Source of the DNA: Lachnospiraceae bacterium
GTDB lineage: Bacteria; Bacillota; Clostridia; Lachnospirales; Lachnospiraceae
NCBI GenBank assembly: GCA_017556805.1
Contig: JAFYMC010000034.1
Span: 62,001-126,000, forward strand
Reading direction: 5' to 3'
DNA: 64,000 nucleotides
Shown: piece by piece, positions 1 through 9,557 of the stretch
Numbering within the stretch: the first letter of the stretch is position 1
Layout of the letters: every line of letters starts with the position of its first letter
The notes under the pieces: generated by a model
What the model saw: only the letters and a program-made list of their open reading frames with translations
What the model was told of the DNA's origin: nothing
Databases searched by the model: none
Translations under genes and position numbers: made by a program

Positions 1-1
1 G

Positions 2-1039
2 CTAAAGGATAAGGGGTTGCAGTACTTTGTTATGGATTCCGGTTGGTACGGCAACGCAAAATACTGGTGGACCTGTGTGGGAGATTGGGATATTAACGAA
101 ACCAAGTTTCCGGGAGGCTTAAAGCCTATGGCGGACTATGTGAGACAGTGCGGCATGATACCGGGCATCTGGTTTGAATTTGAGTCCGTAGGCACCGGCT
201 CAAAACATTACAATAATCCGGACCATCTGTTAAAGCGGGACGGTGTGCCGATTACGGTGGGCGAGCATCGGTTCTTTGATATGGCGGATCCGTGGGTTAT
301 CGAGTATTTGAGTGAAAAGGTCATCAAGCTGTTAAAGGATTGCGGTTTCGGTTACATCAAGGTAGATTACAACGATACCATCGGTATGGGCTGTGACGAC
401 CCGGATGGTTTCGGAGAAGGCGTACGAAAGTATGCGTTGGCATCTCAGGCTTTTTTCCGTAAGATAAAAGAAGAGATACCGGACATTGTCATCGAGAATT
501 GTTCCAGCGGCGGACACCGTTTAGAGCCGTCCATGATGGAGATTTCCTCTCAGGCAAGCTTTTCCGATGCCCACGAGATTACCTGTATTCCGATTATTGC
601 GGCGAACTTACACCGCGTCATTCGTCCGGAGCAGAGCCAGATTTGGGCGGTGCTTCGTAAGGAGGACAGCCTTCAGAGATTGCAGTATTCCCTCATAAAT
701 ACGCTTCTCGGACGCATGTGTATCAGCGGAGATATTTATGAGTTGTCCGAGGAACAATGGGCTTGTATCGAGGAGGGCATGGACTTCTACCGTAAGGTGG
801 CCCCGATTATCAAAGATGGTAAGACTATCCTGATATCCTGTGATACGGAAAGCTATTTAAATCCGGTGGGAGAGCAACTTGTGATTCGTCAGCTGGGAAA
901 CCGGTATCTGGCCATTGCACACCGGTTCGGAGATTCCAAAGAGGTTGCCACGGACTTCTTAGAAGGGGCGACCGTGATTTCCGCCTACGGAGAACTGACC
1001 GGAGATTTCAGTGCCAAGGCATGGCTTTATGAGAAGTAA
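2..1039 (+). CDS. Alpha-galactosidase, GH36, C-terminal part (5' end outside window)
   Basis: Hydrolyses terminal alpha-1,6-galactose from raffinose-type sugars or galactomannan side chains. The reading frame is open to the left edge (frame from base 2), so the N-terminal beta-sandwich is missing and a TTG at 17 is not the true start. Visible family marks are the DSGWYG segment of the TIM barrel, the IKVDYN strand near base 360 whose Asp is the expected nucleophile, and the SDAHE segment near base 565 whose Asp is the expected acid/base. A small C-terminal beta domain ends at a TAA at 1037. No signal peptide can be judged because the start is absent. A strong hairpin terminator follows 50 bp later. 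Clan GH-D identity is firm; the exact substrate is inference. Confidence 0.9.
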   Translation, partial: LKDKGLQYFVMDSGWYGNAKYWWTCVGDWDINETKFPGGLKPMADYVRQCGMIPGIWFEFESVGTGSKHYNNPDHLLKRDGVPITVGEHRFFDMADPWVIEYLSEKVIKLLKDCGFGYIKVDYNDTIGMGCDDPDGFGEGVRKYALASQAFFRKIKEEIPDIVIENCSSGGHRLEPSMMEISSQASFSDAHEITCIPIIAANLHRVIRPEQSQIWAVLRKEDSLQRLQYSLINTLLGRMCISGDIYELSEEQWACIEEGMDFYRKVAPIIKDGKTILISCDTESYLNPVGEQLVIRQLGNRYLAIAHRFGDSKEVATDFLEGATVISAYGELTGDFSAKAWLYEK

Positions 1040-1089
1040 GAGAGCATCCGGGGATAAGTGATAAGAAAAAAGTAAAAGATGAGACAGAA

Positions 1090-1127
1090 AAAGACGTCCT
1101 CCAAAGGGGGACGTCTTTCTTGTTTAA
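1090..1127 (+). terminator. Rho-independent terminator of the alpha-galactosidase gene
   Basis: Ten-base stem AAAGACGTCC / GGACGTCTTT with an 8-9 nt loop, followed by TTCTTGTTT. It sits 50 bp after the stop codon and before the convergent CotH gene. Confidence 0.85.
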
Positions 1128-1170
1128 GTAGCAATATGAAGTTCTTGGTAAATTGTTTTATCAAAGTCTG

Positions 1171-3456
1171 TTATCTGATTCTTGTTAAGGAAACATTTTT
1201 GAAAATCAGGTCACCGGTACATTTTCCGAGATTAATGCAGAATTTCCAGCCCTCCTCTATGAATTCATTCATTACAAAACGGTACTCATAGCTTGTAAGC
1301 TCCGGCGTGAGAGGAATCTCGCTAACCCAGGCTTGCGGCTCACTCCAACCCTCCTCAAGGCCAAATAACAGCTTTGGTGTTGAGGAATCTGTGGAGGACG
1401 CTTCAAAGGTGAGGCAGTATTCGCCTCCTTGTACGAGTTCGATATCTCCGGCCAGGGCTTGTCTTTTCCAAGAATGACTGAGTTTCTCCGGAACGGATGC
1501 ATGGAAAGAATTGTCCGTAGAATCAATACGGAACGTAGCATCATCGCCGTAATAGGTCCATGTAGAGACTTCCGGAATCTGATTTTTGGAAAAGGACGAC
1601 ATATCATCTGATTTTACATCGCAGAAAGTGTCTAGATAACGCTTTGCGTACTTCGGACGGCTGCGGAAGTAGTTTTTAAATTCCTCTACCTCATTGTCAT
1701 AGTTCCAGGCGGCCCAGTCAAGACCGAAACGGAAGAACGTTGCTTTGGTAACTTCGCCGTAAGCGGCTGCATAGGTATCGATTTTTTCGCACACCGTGTC
1801 AGGGTGGAACACCGTATCCATGATATGGATATAATTATCGTAGAATTTCTGACGGAACGCATCATTTCTGCAGAGGTTCCGCAGGATATCCGGATAATTG
1901 AACGCACCGCCGCCTACGGACATTTGGTTCAACAAATCGTATCTGTATTGGGTGCCTTCACTACCGTACAGGCCGGTGGAAAACTCGGTATCGTAGAGAA
2001 TGAAACGCCATTTGCCGTCTGCTTTCGGGAGGTCCGGATTTACGGTCCTGGAATGCCATACCTGCCAGTTGTTGCTGCCACCGTTTGCCCAATCGTTGTT
2101 ATTTACGTAGGTCTCTACGGTCATATAGTCCATAAAGCTTTGGATATCCACGGCTTCACAGAATTTTTGGTAGTTTTCCTCATTGGTCATATCTGCGGAA
2201 ACAGCCCAGGAACAAAATTCATAGAACTCCTCTAAGTCTTCATCGGTACCTTCTTCGATTTCACCGTTTTTGACGACCGCAACATCTTCCTTCGGGATGC
2301 CGTAGCGGGCTTCGATATATTCGCCGTCGGTCTTTTCGCGAATCATGTAAAAGCCCCAGAACTCACCGTTTACAAATAAAATGCAAGGTTCGGCAGCCAT
2401 GATGTCACAGGCCAGATTCTTTGCCAAATCGTGAATCAGAGCATCACGGAAATGGAGCTCCTGATAGTCGTTACCGCCGTTGCGGAGGGTGACCTTATCG
2501 AAGGACTCGATTAACTCGCCGTTTGCATCTGTGAGCCCGTCAAAGAATGCATAGTTCATCTTACCGTCGCCATACTCTTTTCTGGCGTAAAGCCGGAAGC
2601 TTTTCTGTGCGTGAGCGCGGGACCAGTTACCGGAAATACGGGTACCGACATCGGCGGAGAAGACCGCCTTGCCGTCTTCAAATACCTGAATAGAAACCGG
2701 AACCTCCGTCTCACGACCGCCGGTATTATAATTGGTTACATTCAGAACGTCACCGGCATCGTATGGGACATAGTCCTCACTGTTAAGCCATTCGTAATAT
2801 TTGGAGCCGATCATGTAAATGCCGGTATCATTATCAAATATGTAATCGCCGTCGGTTACCATGGAAATGACCTTCATTTCGGAGTAGTAAGGGGTATCCT
2901 TGCCGATAAAGTAGCTGTTGGTAATGATATCGCCGAATTCACCCTCCGGAGTCTTTACCACGGCACGGACTGTCATTCCTTTGTCAACGTTAAACTGTGG
3001 TGGATTATAGCCGCCCAGTGAAATCTCCGTTACAGCGCTGTATACATTCGGTTCGTCCGTATTGTTGTAAAGGAAAATGCCTTTTTTGTATTCTTTCGCG
3101 GAGGAGGAGGTTCTTGGGTCAGTCCCATCCAGAGTATAATAAATCGTGTTCCCCTGTTCGGAAGAAAGAGTCAAAGTAAATCCATTGTCGTAAAAACCGC
3201 CTTCTGCCGAAAACTGCGGTAATAATTTCGTGTCATCTTCCGGAACGTCGACATTATCCGGAGTGTTTTCATGTGAGGCGTTCGGAGCAGAAGTAAGGGG
3301 CCCCTTGTCAACGGTACCGGTAATGCCCGGCTGGCTGCTGTCTGCAGGCTGATTCGGCTTGTCGCCGGAGTTACAGCCTGCCACAGACAGGAGCAGCATG
3401 GAAGCCGCTACGGCACAAAGAAGCGGTTTCAGTGTAAAATAACGATGTTTTCTCAT
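1171..3456 (-). CDS. CotH-family lipoprotein with chitobiase-like domain (downstream paralogue)
   Basis: A 761-residue surface lipoprotein: lysine/arginine N-terminus, hydrophobic stretch and lipobox ending LSVAGC near residue 28, then a Ser/Pro/Thr-rich linker. Residues about 80-180 (FSAEGGFYDNGFTLTLSS, YTLDGTDPRTSS) match the chitobiase/beta-hexosaminidase C-terminal domain seen in many secreted proteins. Residues about 190-640 match the CotH protein-kinase-like fold (RISGNWSRAHAQKSFRLYA, LRNGGND, NGEFWGFYMIREK). The C-terminus resembles a beta-sandwich binding module. CotH proteins occur as spore-coat kinases and on cellulosomes or cell surfaces; a polysaccharide-associated surface role is inference. 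GGAAGG lies about 9 nt before the ATG. It is the second gene of a two-gene operon, 36 bp after its paralogue. Confidence 0.85.
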   Translation of the reverse strand: MRKHRYFTLKPLLCAVAASMLLLSVAGCNSGDKPNQPADSSQPGITGTVDKGPLTSAPNASHENTPDNVDVPEDDTKLLPQFSAEGGFYDNGFTLTLSSEQGNTIYYTLDGTDPRTSSSAKEYKKGIFLYNNTDEPNVYSAVTEISLGGYNPPQFNVDKGMTVRAVVKTPEGEFGDIITNSYFIGKDTPYYSEMKVISMVTDGDYIFDNDTGIYMIGSKYYEWLNSEDYVPYDAGDVLNVTNYNTGGRETEVPVSIQVFEDGKAVFSADVGTRISGNWSRAHAQKSFRLYARKEYGDGKMNYAFFDGLTDANGELIESFDKVTLRNGGNDYQELHFRDALIHDLAKNLACDIMAAEPCILFVNGEFWGFYMIREKTDGEYIEARYGIPKEDVAVVKNGEIEEGTDEDLEEFYEFCSWAVSADMTNEENYQKFCEAVDIQSFMDYMTVETYVNNNDWANGGSNNWQVWHSRTVNPDLPKADGKWRFILYDTEFSTGLYGSEGTQYRYDLLNQMSVGGGAFNYPDILRNLCRNDAFRQKFYDNYIHIMDTVFHPDTVCEKIDTYAAAYGEVTKATFFRFGLDWAAWNYDNEVEEFKNYFRSRPKYAKRYLDTFCDVKSDDMSSFSKNQIPEVSTWTYYGDDATFRIDSTDNSFHASVPEKLSHSWKRQALAGDIELVQGGEYCLTFEASSTDSSTPKLLFGLEEGWSEPQAWVSEIPLTPELTSYEYRFVMNEFIEEGWKFCINLGKCTGDLIFKNVSLTRIR

Positions 3457-3492
3457 AAGGCAGACCTTCCTTTTCGTATAAAATATATAAAG

Positions 3493-5772
3493 CTATTCTA
3501 CTTTCACCAGTGTTGCGTTTTTGATTACGTAGTTGCCTGTGGCAGAGCCGAAGTTAAAGTAGATTTTCCAGTCGGTGTTTGTATCGTGATTCATAATAAA
3601 ATAGGTTTCGTAATGTGTAAGATCGGTTGTAAGTTCTTTGCTGTCCCAAAAGCAATTCGGCCAGTCGTCACCGTCCCGGCGATTTCCGCCAAGATCCAGA
3701 TTGGCACCCTCCGGGCCGGATGCATCAAAGGTAAGCTTGTATTCGCAGCCGGTTTCCAGTGTCAGCTCTCGGGTCTGTGACTGTATATCCCAGGAGTTTA
3801 CTGTTACCTGAGGTACAGATACAAGGAAGGAGTTGTCGGAAGCGTCCGTACGGAACGTGGCATCTCCGTAGTAGGACCAGGTGTCGGTATCCGACAGAAG
3901 ATTCTCGGAGTAGGTTTCCGCAAAGTCAGATTCGATTCCGCAAAAAGCATCTAAATAACGTTTTGCATACTTCGGACGATGTTCAAAGAAAGTGCGTAAA
4001 TCGTTGATCTGTGAGTCGTAGTTGTTTGCAGCCCAGTCCAAACCGAACCGTAAGTACCCGGCCTGCGTAGCCTCTTTATAGGAAGCCGCATATTGATTCA
4101 GTTTTGCGTTAACGGTATCCGGTGCAAATACGGTATCGATGATGCGGTTGTAATTATCGTAAAAGGATTGCCGGAAATCCGGATTCTTTTTCAAGCTTTG
4201 CAACATGGCAGGCAGATTGAAACCGGAACCGTCCACGTAATTTGTATTGAGGGAATCATAGCGGAAGGATGTTTCCGTACTGCCGTAAAGCCCGGAGGAG
4301 ATGTCCATATCGTAGAAAACAAAGTGCCACTTCCCGTCCGCTTCCGGAATGTCAGGGTTTATGGTTTTGGAACGCCATACAATCCAGTTGTTCATATATC
4401 CGTTTGCCCAGTCGCTGTTGTTTACATAGGTTTCCACTGCCATATAGTCCATAAAGCTTTGCAAGTCCATTTTGGCGCAGAATTCCATATAATTTCGATC
4501 CTGTGCCATGTCGGCTTCGGAGACCCATTTGCAGAAGTTCCAATAATCGCCGGAATCATCTTCGGTACCGGAGTCAAGGCTGCCGTTTTTGATGACGGCG
4601 ACGTCATCTTTATCAATGCCGTAATGGGACTGGATGTAGTAGTCCTCTACTTTTTCGCGAAGCAGATAAAAGCCCCAGAATTCGCCGTTAATAAACAAAA
4701 GATACGGTTCCGATGCTATGGTATCCACGGCCAGGCCGTCTGCCAGATCTTGAATAAATGCATCCCGGAAATGTAGGGTTTCCGCATCATTTCCACCATT
4801 CCAAAGGGTAATTTTATCGAACTTTTCAATGGGATTGCCGTCAAGATCCGTGAGACCTTCAAAAAAGGCGTATTTCATTTTTTTTGTGCCATATTCTTCT
4901 CTTGCATAAAGGCGGATGCTCTTTTGGACAAAGGCCCGGGACCAGTTGCCGGAAATACGTGCACCAATATTTGCGGTGTAGACGGACTTGCCATCTTCAA
5001 ATACCTGAATAGTTACCGGAAATTCGGATTCGCGTCCGTCTTTGTTGTAGTTGGTCGGGTTGCCGGTATCGCCGTTGTCCTTTGGTTCATAATCGTCGCT
5101 GTTTACCCATTCATAATAGTCGGATCCTACCATATAGGCACCGGTATCATGATCAAACAAATAGTCGCTGTCGGTCACAAGAGAAATGACACGCAGGTCA
5201 GAGTAATAGTCATCGGTTTTGCCAACGAAATAACTGTTCATCGCCGGTTCTCCGAATTCACCTTCCGGTGTTTTTGCCACGGCGCGGATTACAATACCCT
5301 TGTCCACGCTAAATTTCGGAGGATTGTAATCGTGAAGCGTAATGTCCGTTAAAGCACTGTAGATATTTGGTTCGTCCGTATTGTCGTAAATTAGAATACC
5401 ATTCGTGTATTCTTTTGCTGTATCTGAGGTGCGCGGGTCACTGCCGTCCGTAGTGTAGTAAATTGTATTGCCAGGAACAGAAGAGAGTGTCAGGCTGAAA
5501 AGGTCGTCATAAAAGCCTCCCTCTGCCGAAAATCGCGGCGGAGCCAGCGGGTCGTTCGGAACTGGAGTGGATTCCAACGGTTGCTTGTTATCCGAAGGGG
5601 CTGATGTGTTATCGGCTGTATTGTCTCCGGACAATGTCAATGACGGAAGCACTTCTGTACCTGCAGACGGGGTGTTATCTGCCTTCTTGCAGGCGTTTAA
5701 CTGTATTGTTATAAAAGAAAGTACTATTATGCATAGTATGCTTTGAAACAGTCGGGTTCTCTTTTGTTGCAT
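3493..5772 (-). CDS. CotH-family lipoprotein with chitobiase-like domain (upstream paralogue)
   Basis: A 759-residue paralogue of the next gene with the same layout: signal peptide with lipobox LNAC at about residue 28, Thr/Pro linker, chitobiase-like domain (FSAEGGFYDDLFSLTLSS), CotH kinase-like domain (RISGNWSRAFVQKSIRLYA, LWNGGND, NGEFWGFYLLREK), C-terminal beta-sandwich. The two proteins align end to end, so this is a tandem duplication whose members have diverged mainly in linkers and C-terminus. In CotH kinases the RxGND-type segment helps build the active site; here it reads LWNGGND against LRNGGND in the paralogue. GAAAGGA precedes the ATG by about 9 nt. Kinase activity is untested. 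Confidence 0.85.
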   Translation of the reverse strand: MQQKRTRLFQSILCIIVLSFITIQLNACKKADNTPSAGTEVLPSLTLSGDNTADNTSAPSDNKQPLESTPVPNDPLAPPRFSAEGGFYDDLFSLTLSSVPGNTIYYTTDGSDPRTSDTAKEYTNGILIYDNTDEPNIYSALTDITLHDYNPPKFSVDKGIVIRAVAKTPEGEFGEPAMNSYFVGKTDDYYSDLRVISLVTDSDYLFDHDTGAYMVGSDYYEWVNSDDYEPKDNGDTGNPTNYNKDGRESEFPVTIQVFEDGKSVYTANIGARISGNWSRAFVQKSIRLYAREEYGTKKMKYAFFEGLTDLDGNPIEKFDKITLWNGGNDAETLHFRDAFIQDLADGLAVDTIASEPYLLFINGEFWGFYLLREKVEDYYIQSHYGIDKDDVAVIKNGSLDSGTEDDSGDYWNFCKWVSEADMAQDRNYMEFCAKMDLQSFMDYMAVETYVNNSDWANGYMNNWIVWRSKTINPDIPEADGKWHFVFYDMDISSGLYGSTETSFRYDSLNTNYVDGSGFNLPAMLQSLKKNPDFRQSFYDNYNRIIDTVFAPDTVNAKLNQYAASYKEATQAGYLRFGLDWAANNYDSQINDLRTFFEHRPKYAKRYLDAFCGIESDFAETYSENLLSDTDTWSYYGDATFRTDASDNSFLVSVPQVTVNSWDIQSQTRELTLETGCEYKLTFDASGPEGANLDLGGNRRDGDDWPNCFWDSKELTTDLTHYETYFIMNHDTNTDWKIYFNFGSATGNYVIKNATLVKVE

Positions 5773-5813
5773 AGAAGTATCCTTTCAGTCGGTGTAAGTA
5801 TATATATCAATAT

Positions 5814-5842
5814 AGTATACCATAAAATCATCATAAAGTAAA
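5814..5842 (-). promoter_or_regulatory. Putative sigma-A promoter of the CotH pair
   Basis: On the minus strand TTTACT, 17 bp, TATACT, about 40 bp before the start codon of the first CotH gene. The -35 box matches only 4 of 6 positions. Confidence 0.45.
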
Positions 5843-5861
5843 ATTATTCCGTGAGCGGGTA

Positions 5862-5904
5862 AGAAAAAAACAGCCCGAATATATATGGATTCGAGCTGTT
5901 TCTA
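5862..5904 (-). terminator. Rho-independent terminator of the HerA-like ATPase gene
   Basis: On the minus strand, stem AAACAGCTCGAAT / ATTCGGGCTGTTT with a short AT loop, followed by a run of T. It lies 22 bp after the stop of the 5926-7485 gene. Confidence 0.85.
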
Positions 5905-5925
5905 TATTCTATGGAATTGTCAAAA

Positions 5926-7485
5926 TTACTTCGAATTTCCGAAAATACCACGGATAATCGAATTGCCGATTTGTCTGCCGATAGCGCCGAAGGCACTGGA
6001 GGTGGCGCGGCCGATGGTTTTGTTGAACAGCTTTTCGGCGGCCTTTTCCTTTTTCTTCTGCTTTGCGGCTTCTTCCTTTTCTTTTTGCTTCTTTGCGAAG
6101 GCTTCTTCCTTTGCCTTTTGTTTTGCGGCAGCGGCCTCTTCCTTTGCCTGTAGCTTTGCAGCGGCAGCTTCTTCCTTGGCACGCTGTTCGGCAGCTGCTT
6201 CTTCCGCATCCTGTGCGGTCAGAACTTCGTAGGCGGAACGGTTGTCTACCGGGAAGCCGTACTTTTCATCCAGCGGGCTTCTTGTGATAACTGCATTGCG
6301 GGTGAAGGAATCTACCGGCCCCATGAGGCTTTGCGGCGGAAGGATAAAGGTTCGTTCCACTATGGTCGGGATACCTTCTTCGTCAAGGAAGGAGACCAGT
6401 GCTTCGCCTACGCCCAGCTCCATAATGGCCTCCGCTGTATCAAAGGACGGATTCTGACGGAAGGTTTGTGCTGCAGTGCGAACTGCTTTTTGTTCTGCCG
6501 GTGTATACGCACGGAGCGCGTGCTGTACACGGTTACCTAACTGTGCCAGTACCTCATCCGGAATGTCGCTCGGACTCTGAGAAATAAAGTAAACGCCCAC
6601 ACCCTTGGAACGGATCAGCTTTACCACTTGTTCAATCTTCTGATTCAATGTTTTCGGCATGTCACGGAAGAGAAGATGGGCTTCGTCAAAGAAGAACACC
6701 AGCTTCGGCTTGTCCGCATCCCCTACTTCCGGAAGTTTTTCGAAAAGTTCCGTTAACATCCAAAGTAAGAAGGTGGCATAAAGGAGCGGAGACTGTACCA
6801 GTTCCGTACTGTCTAAAATATTTATCATACCTCTGCCGGAGTCGTCGGTGGTAATCCAGTCTGTAAAGTCAAGGGCCGGTTCTCCGAAGAACAAATCGCC
6901 GCCCTGGCTTTCCAGCGCAAGCAAAGAACGCTGGATGGCACCGGCACTCTGCGGGCTGATATTGCCGTAGGTCAGGGTGTATTCTTCACGATGCTCGGTA
7001 ACATAAGCCAACATTGCTTTTAAATCCTTCAAATCAATGAGTAGCAGGCCGTTGTCGTCCGCAACGCGGAATACGATATTTAAAACGCCTTCCTGTACAG
7101 CAGTAAGGCCAAGCAGACGGGAGAGGAGAATCGGTCCCATCTCGGAAACGGTGGTTCGTACCGGATGACCGTTCTTGCCGAAAATGTCAAAAAAGCGGGT
7201 CGGGAAGGAGGTGTAGCTCCAATCATCGATACCGAACTTGGCGATACGTTTTGACATGTCTTCGCTATCCTTACCCGGGGCGCACATGCCGGAAAGGTCG
7301 CCTTTGATGTCGGCTAAGAAAACCGGAACACCCAGGGAGGAGAAAGACTCCGCCAGCACCTTTAGGGTAATGGTTTTACCGGTACCGGTGGCACCGGCGA
7401 TGAGACCGTGGCGGTTGCCCATGCTCGGGTATAAAAACTGTAAATTATCATTTTTTGCTATCCAGATTTTTCCGTCTTTTACCAT
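5926..7485 (-). CDS. HerA/DUF853-family ATPase
   Basis: A 519-residue FtsK/HerA-superfamily P-loop ATPase related to the DUF853 family (E. coli YjgR). The Walker A motif GATGTGKT is near residue 32, the Walker B region is [11 protein letters not shown], and the end is a strongly charged Ala/Glu/Lys helix (about residues 420-490) and a short amphipathic tail. The family's cellular role is poorly known; HerA relatives are DNA-translocating hexamers, so DNA or membrane-linked action is only inference. The ATG at 7485 is chosen because GGAGG stands 9 nt upstream and the protein then begins MVKDGKIW; a longer frame upstream lacks a ribosome site. It has its own terminator and appears monocistronic. 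Confidence 0.85.
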   Translation of the reverse strand: MVKDGKIWIAKNDNLQFLYPSMGNRHGLIAGATGTGKTITLKVLAESFSSLGVPVFLADIKGDLSGMCAPGKDSEDMSKRIAKFGIDDWSYTSFPTRFFDIFGKNGHPVRTTVSEMGPILLSRLLGLTAVQEGVLNIVFRVADDNGLLLIDLKDLKAMLAYVTEHREEYTLTYGNISPQSAGAIQRSLLALESQGGDLFFGEPALDFTDWITTDDSGRGMINILDSTELVQSPLLYATFLLWMLTELFEKLPEVGDADKPKLVFFFDEAHLLFRDMPKTLNQKIEQVVKLIRSKGVGVYFISQSPSDIPDEVLAQLGNRVQHALRAYTPAEQKAVRTAAQTFRQNPSFDTAEAIMELGVGEALVSFLDEEGIPTIVERTFILPPQSLMGPVDSFTRNAVITRSPLDEKYGFPVDNRSAYEVLTAQDAEEAAAEQRAKEEAAAAKLQAKEEAAAAKQKAKEEAFAKKQKEKEEAAKQKKKEKAAEKLFNKTIGRATSSAFGAIGRQIGNSIIRGIFGNSK

Positions 7486-7584
7486 AAGTAAATACCTCCG
7501 TAATAATGTATTTGTAGTAGGGCACACACGAGGTGCGGTGCCTCTTATTTTTTTCCGTGTGAGATAGAGGTTTCCGGGAAATTG

Positions 7585-7613
7585 CGAAAAGGGCACCGCG
7601 GTGTGCGGCACCC
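7585..7613 (-). terminator. Possible terminator after the acyl-CoA synthetase gene
   Basis: On the minus strand a nine-pair stem GGGTGCCGC / GCGGTGCCC with two G-U pairs and a five-base loop, then TTTTCGC, 11 bp after the stop codon. Confidence 0.5.
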
Positions 7614-7623
7614 TTGAAAGTTA

Positions 7624-9258
7624 TCAGCCCTGATTTTGAGCGGCTACCAGTCCCTTGCCGCCGTACATTTCGCGAAGCTTCGGCTTCTCGATTTTGCCGG
7701 TAGGGTTACGCGGAACATCCGCAAAAATAACGGTATGCGGGCGCTTGTAACGTGGCAACGCATGACAGAAGGTGTTTACGTCCTCTTCCGTCAATGTGCA
7801 ACCCGGCTTTACTTCGATGATGGCACCGGTGATTTCGCCGAGACGCTTGTCCGGAAGACCGATAACCGCCACGTCCTTAATGGAGTCGTGCTTACGAAGG
7901 AAGTCTTCAATCTGTACCGGGTAAATATTTTCACCGCCGCTGATGATAACGTCCTTCTTACGGTCAACAAGGAAGATGAAGCCGTCCTCGTCCTGCATTG
8001 CCATATCGCCGGTAAAGAGCCAGCCGTCCGCCAACACTTCATTGGTTGCCTTTTCATCTTTATAATAGCAGGTCATAACACCCGGGCCTTTTACGGCAAG
8101 TTCGCCCACTTCACCCTGTGGGACGGTGTTACGATGCTCGTCTACAATCTTTGTTTCCCAGCCATAGCCCGGAATGCCGATGGCGCCGACTTTGTGGATG
8201 TTGTCCATACCAAGATGAACACAACCCGGTCCGATGGACTCGGAGAGACCGTAGTTGGTGTCATATTTGTGATTCGGGAACAGTTTCTTCCAACGGGTAA
8301 TGAGACTCGGCGGAACCGGCTGTGCACCGATGTGCATGAGACGCCACTGGTCAAGTTCGTAATCGGAAAGGTTTACATCGCCTCTGTCGATGGCATCTAA
8401 AATATCCTGTGCCCACGGAACCAAAAGCCATACGATAGTACAGTGCTCCTTGGAAGCGGCATCTAATATGAACTCCGGCTTCGTTCCTTTTAAAAGAACG
8501 GCCTTACCGCCTACTAAAAAGCTACCGAACCAGTGCATTTTTGCGCCGGTATGATATAACGGCGGAATACACAAAAATACATCGTCATGGGTGGTCTCAT
8601 GATGATTCTGCTCTACGAGACAGGAGTGCATGAGACTGCGGTGTTTATGTAAGATAGCCTTCGGGAAGCCGGTGGTGCCGGAGGAAAAGTAAATCGCGGC
8701 ATCATCATCGTCCGTCAGAGTAATGTCCGGAGATAGACTGGAGCAGTCTGCGGTAAGCGTGGTGTAGTCCTCCGCAAAGGTCGGGCAGTTGTCACCGACA
8801 TAGATGAGCAGACGGTTCTTGCTTAAGGTATCTGCGATTTCTTCCACACGGCCGATAAACTCCGGACCGAACACTAAAATATCCACATCCGCAAGACCTA
8901 CACAGTAGTCGATTTCATCGGAGGAGTAGCGGAAGTTAAGCGGTACCGCCAAAGCACCGGTCTTTAAAATACCGAAGTAAATTGGCAACCATTCCAGACA
9001 GTTCATGAGTAAAATCGCAACCTTGTCCCCCTTTTTTACTCCGCGGGAAAGTAAAAAGTTTGCGAAACGGTTTGCTTTTTCGTTAAAAACGTTCCAGGTG
9101 ATTTCGCGACGATAGTAGCTGCTTTTTGTCGGCTCCATCAGTTCATATTCCTTCCAGGTGATACGACGGGTCTCCGGAAGCTGCGGGTTAATCTCTACCA
9201 GACAGATTTCGTTTCCGTACATCTCACAGTTCTTTTCCAAAATGTTTGTAATCGGCAT
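7624..9258 (-). CDS. Acyl-CoA synthetase (AMP-forming), ANL superfamily
   Basis: Activates a carboxylic acid with ATP to an acyl adenylate and then to the CoA thioester. The 544-residue protein has the ANL P-loop YFSSGTTGFPKAI, the YGLSESIG adenine motif, WLFTGDMA with the ribose-binding Asp, and a C-terminal PTGKIEKPKLR segment carrying the adenylation Lys. The ATG at 9258 (MPITNILEKN) is chosen because GAGGAAC precedes it by about 6 nt. The gene is divergent from the iorAB-paaK operon, so an aryl or fatty acid linked to that pathway is a fair guess, but chain-length preference cannot be read from sequence. Confidence 0.85.
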   Translation of the reverse strand: MPITNILEKNCEMYGNEICLVEINPQLPETRRITWKEYELMEPTKSSYYRREITWNVFNEKANRFANFLLSRGVKKGDKVAILLMNCLEWLPIYFGILKTGALAVPLNFRYSSDEIDYCVGLADVDILVFGPEFIGRVEEIADTLSKNRLLIYVGDNCPTFAEDYTTLTADCSSLSPDITLTDDDDAAIYFSSGTTGFPKAILHKHRSLMHSCLVEQNHHETTHDDVFLCIPPLYHTGAKMHWFGSFLVGGKAVLLKGTKPEFILDAASKEHCTIVWLLVPWAQDILDAIDRGDVNLSDYELDQWRLMHIGAQPVPPSLITRWKKLFPNHKYDTNYGLSESIGPGCVHLGMDNIHKVGAIGIPGYGWETKIVDEHRNTVPQGEVGELAVKGPGVMTCYYKDEKATNEVLADGWLFTGDMAMQDEDGFIFLVDRKKDVIISGGENIYPVQIEDFLRKHDSIKDVAVIGLPDKRLGEITGAIIEVKPGCTLTEEDVNTFCHALPRYKRPHTVIFADVPRNPTGKIEKPKLREMYGGKGLVAAQNQG

Positions 9259-9557
9259 ATTTTTGTTCCTCAAATCTTAAATAGTGTAGGGAAAGTAAAA
9301 AGGTACCGGGACAATGGACACTTTTTCGCTTTCCACTAATAAAGTATAAGGGAAAGAAAGAAAAAAGTCAATGGGAAGTTATATATAATTTTATTCCATC
9401 GACGAATTTGCGTATTAAAGCGTTATATTGTTAAAGAAAAAACGCAATTTAGGGCTTTTCTATTGATGAAAAATGTGATAAAATATACGTTGGATTATTA
9501 TTCAACAAGAGAAAAGGCTTTGGAAAAAGGTCGAAATCAAAGAAAGGATACATAATT
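9259..9557. other. Divergent intergenic region, acyl-CoA synthetase / iorA
   Basis: An AT-rich 299-bp spacer. It holds the minus-strand promoter at 9343-9371. No clear -35 was found for the iorA side; TAAAAT at 9479-9484 is a possible -10. No conserved RNA recognised. Confidence 0.4.
9343..9371 (-). promoter_or_regulatory. Promoter of the acyl-CoA synthetase gene
   Basis: On the minus strand TTGACT, 17 bp, TATACT, about 85 bp upstream of the chosen start. Both boxes match sigma-A at 5 of 6 positions. Confidence 0.65.

Noticed and set aside
1804..2235. Plus-strand frames inside both CotH genes
   Set aside because: Complementary-strand by-products; the minus-strand frames have signal peptides, ribosome sites and family motifs.
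7524..7552. Plus-strand hairpin with T-run (GAGG...CCTC, TTATTTTTTT) as a terminator
   Set aside because: Stem is only four to five pairs and no plus-strand gene ends there.
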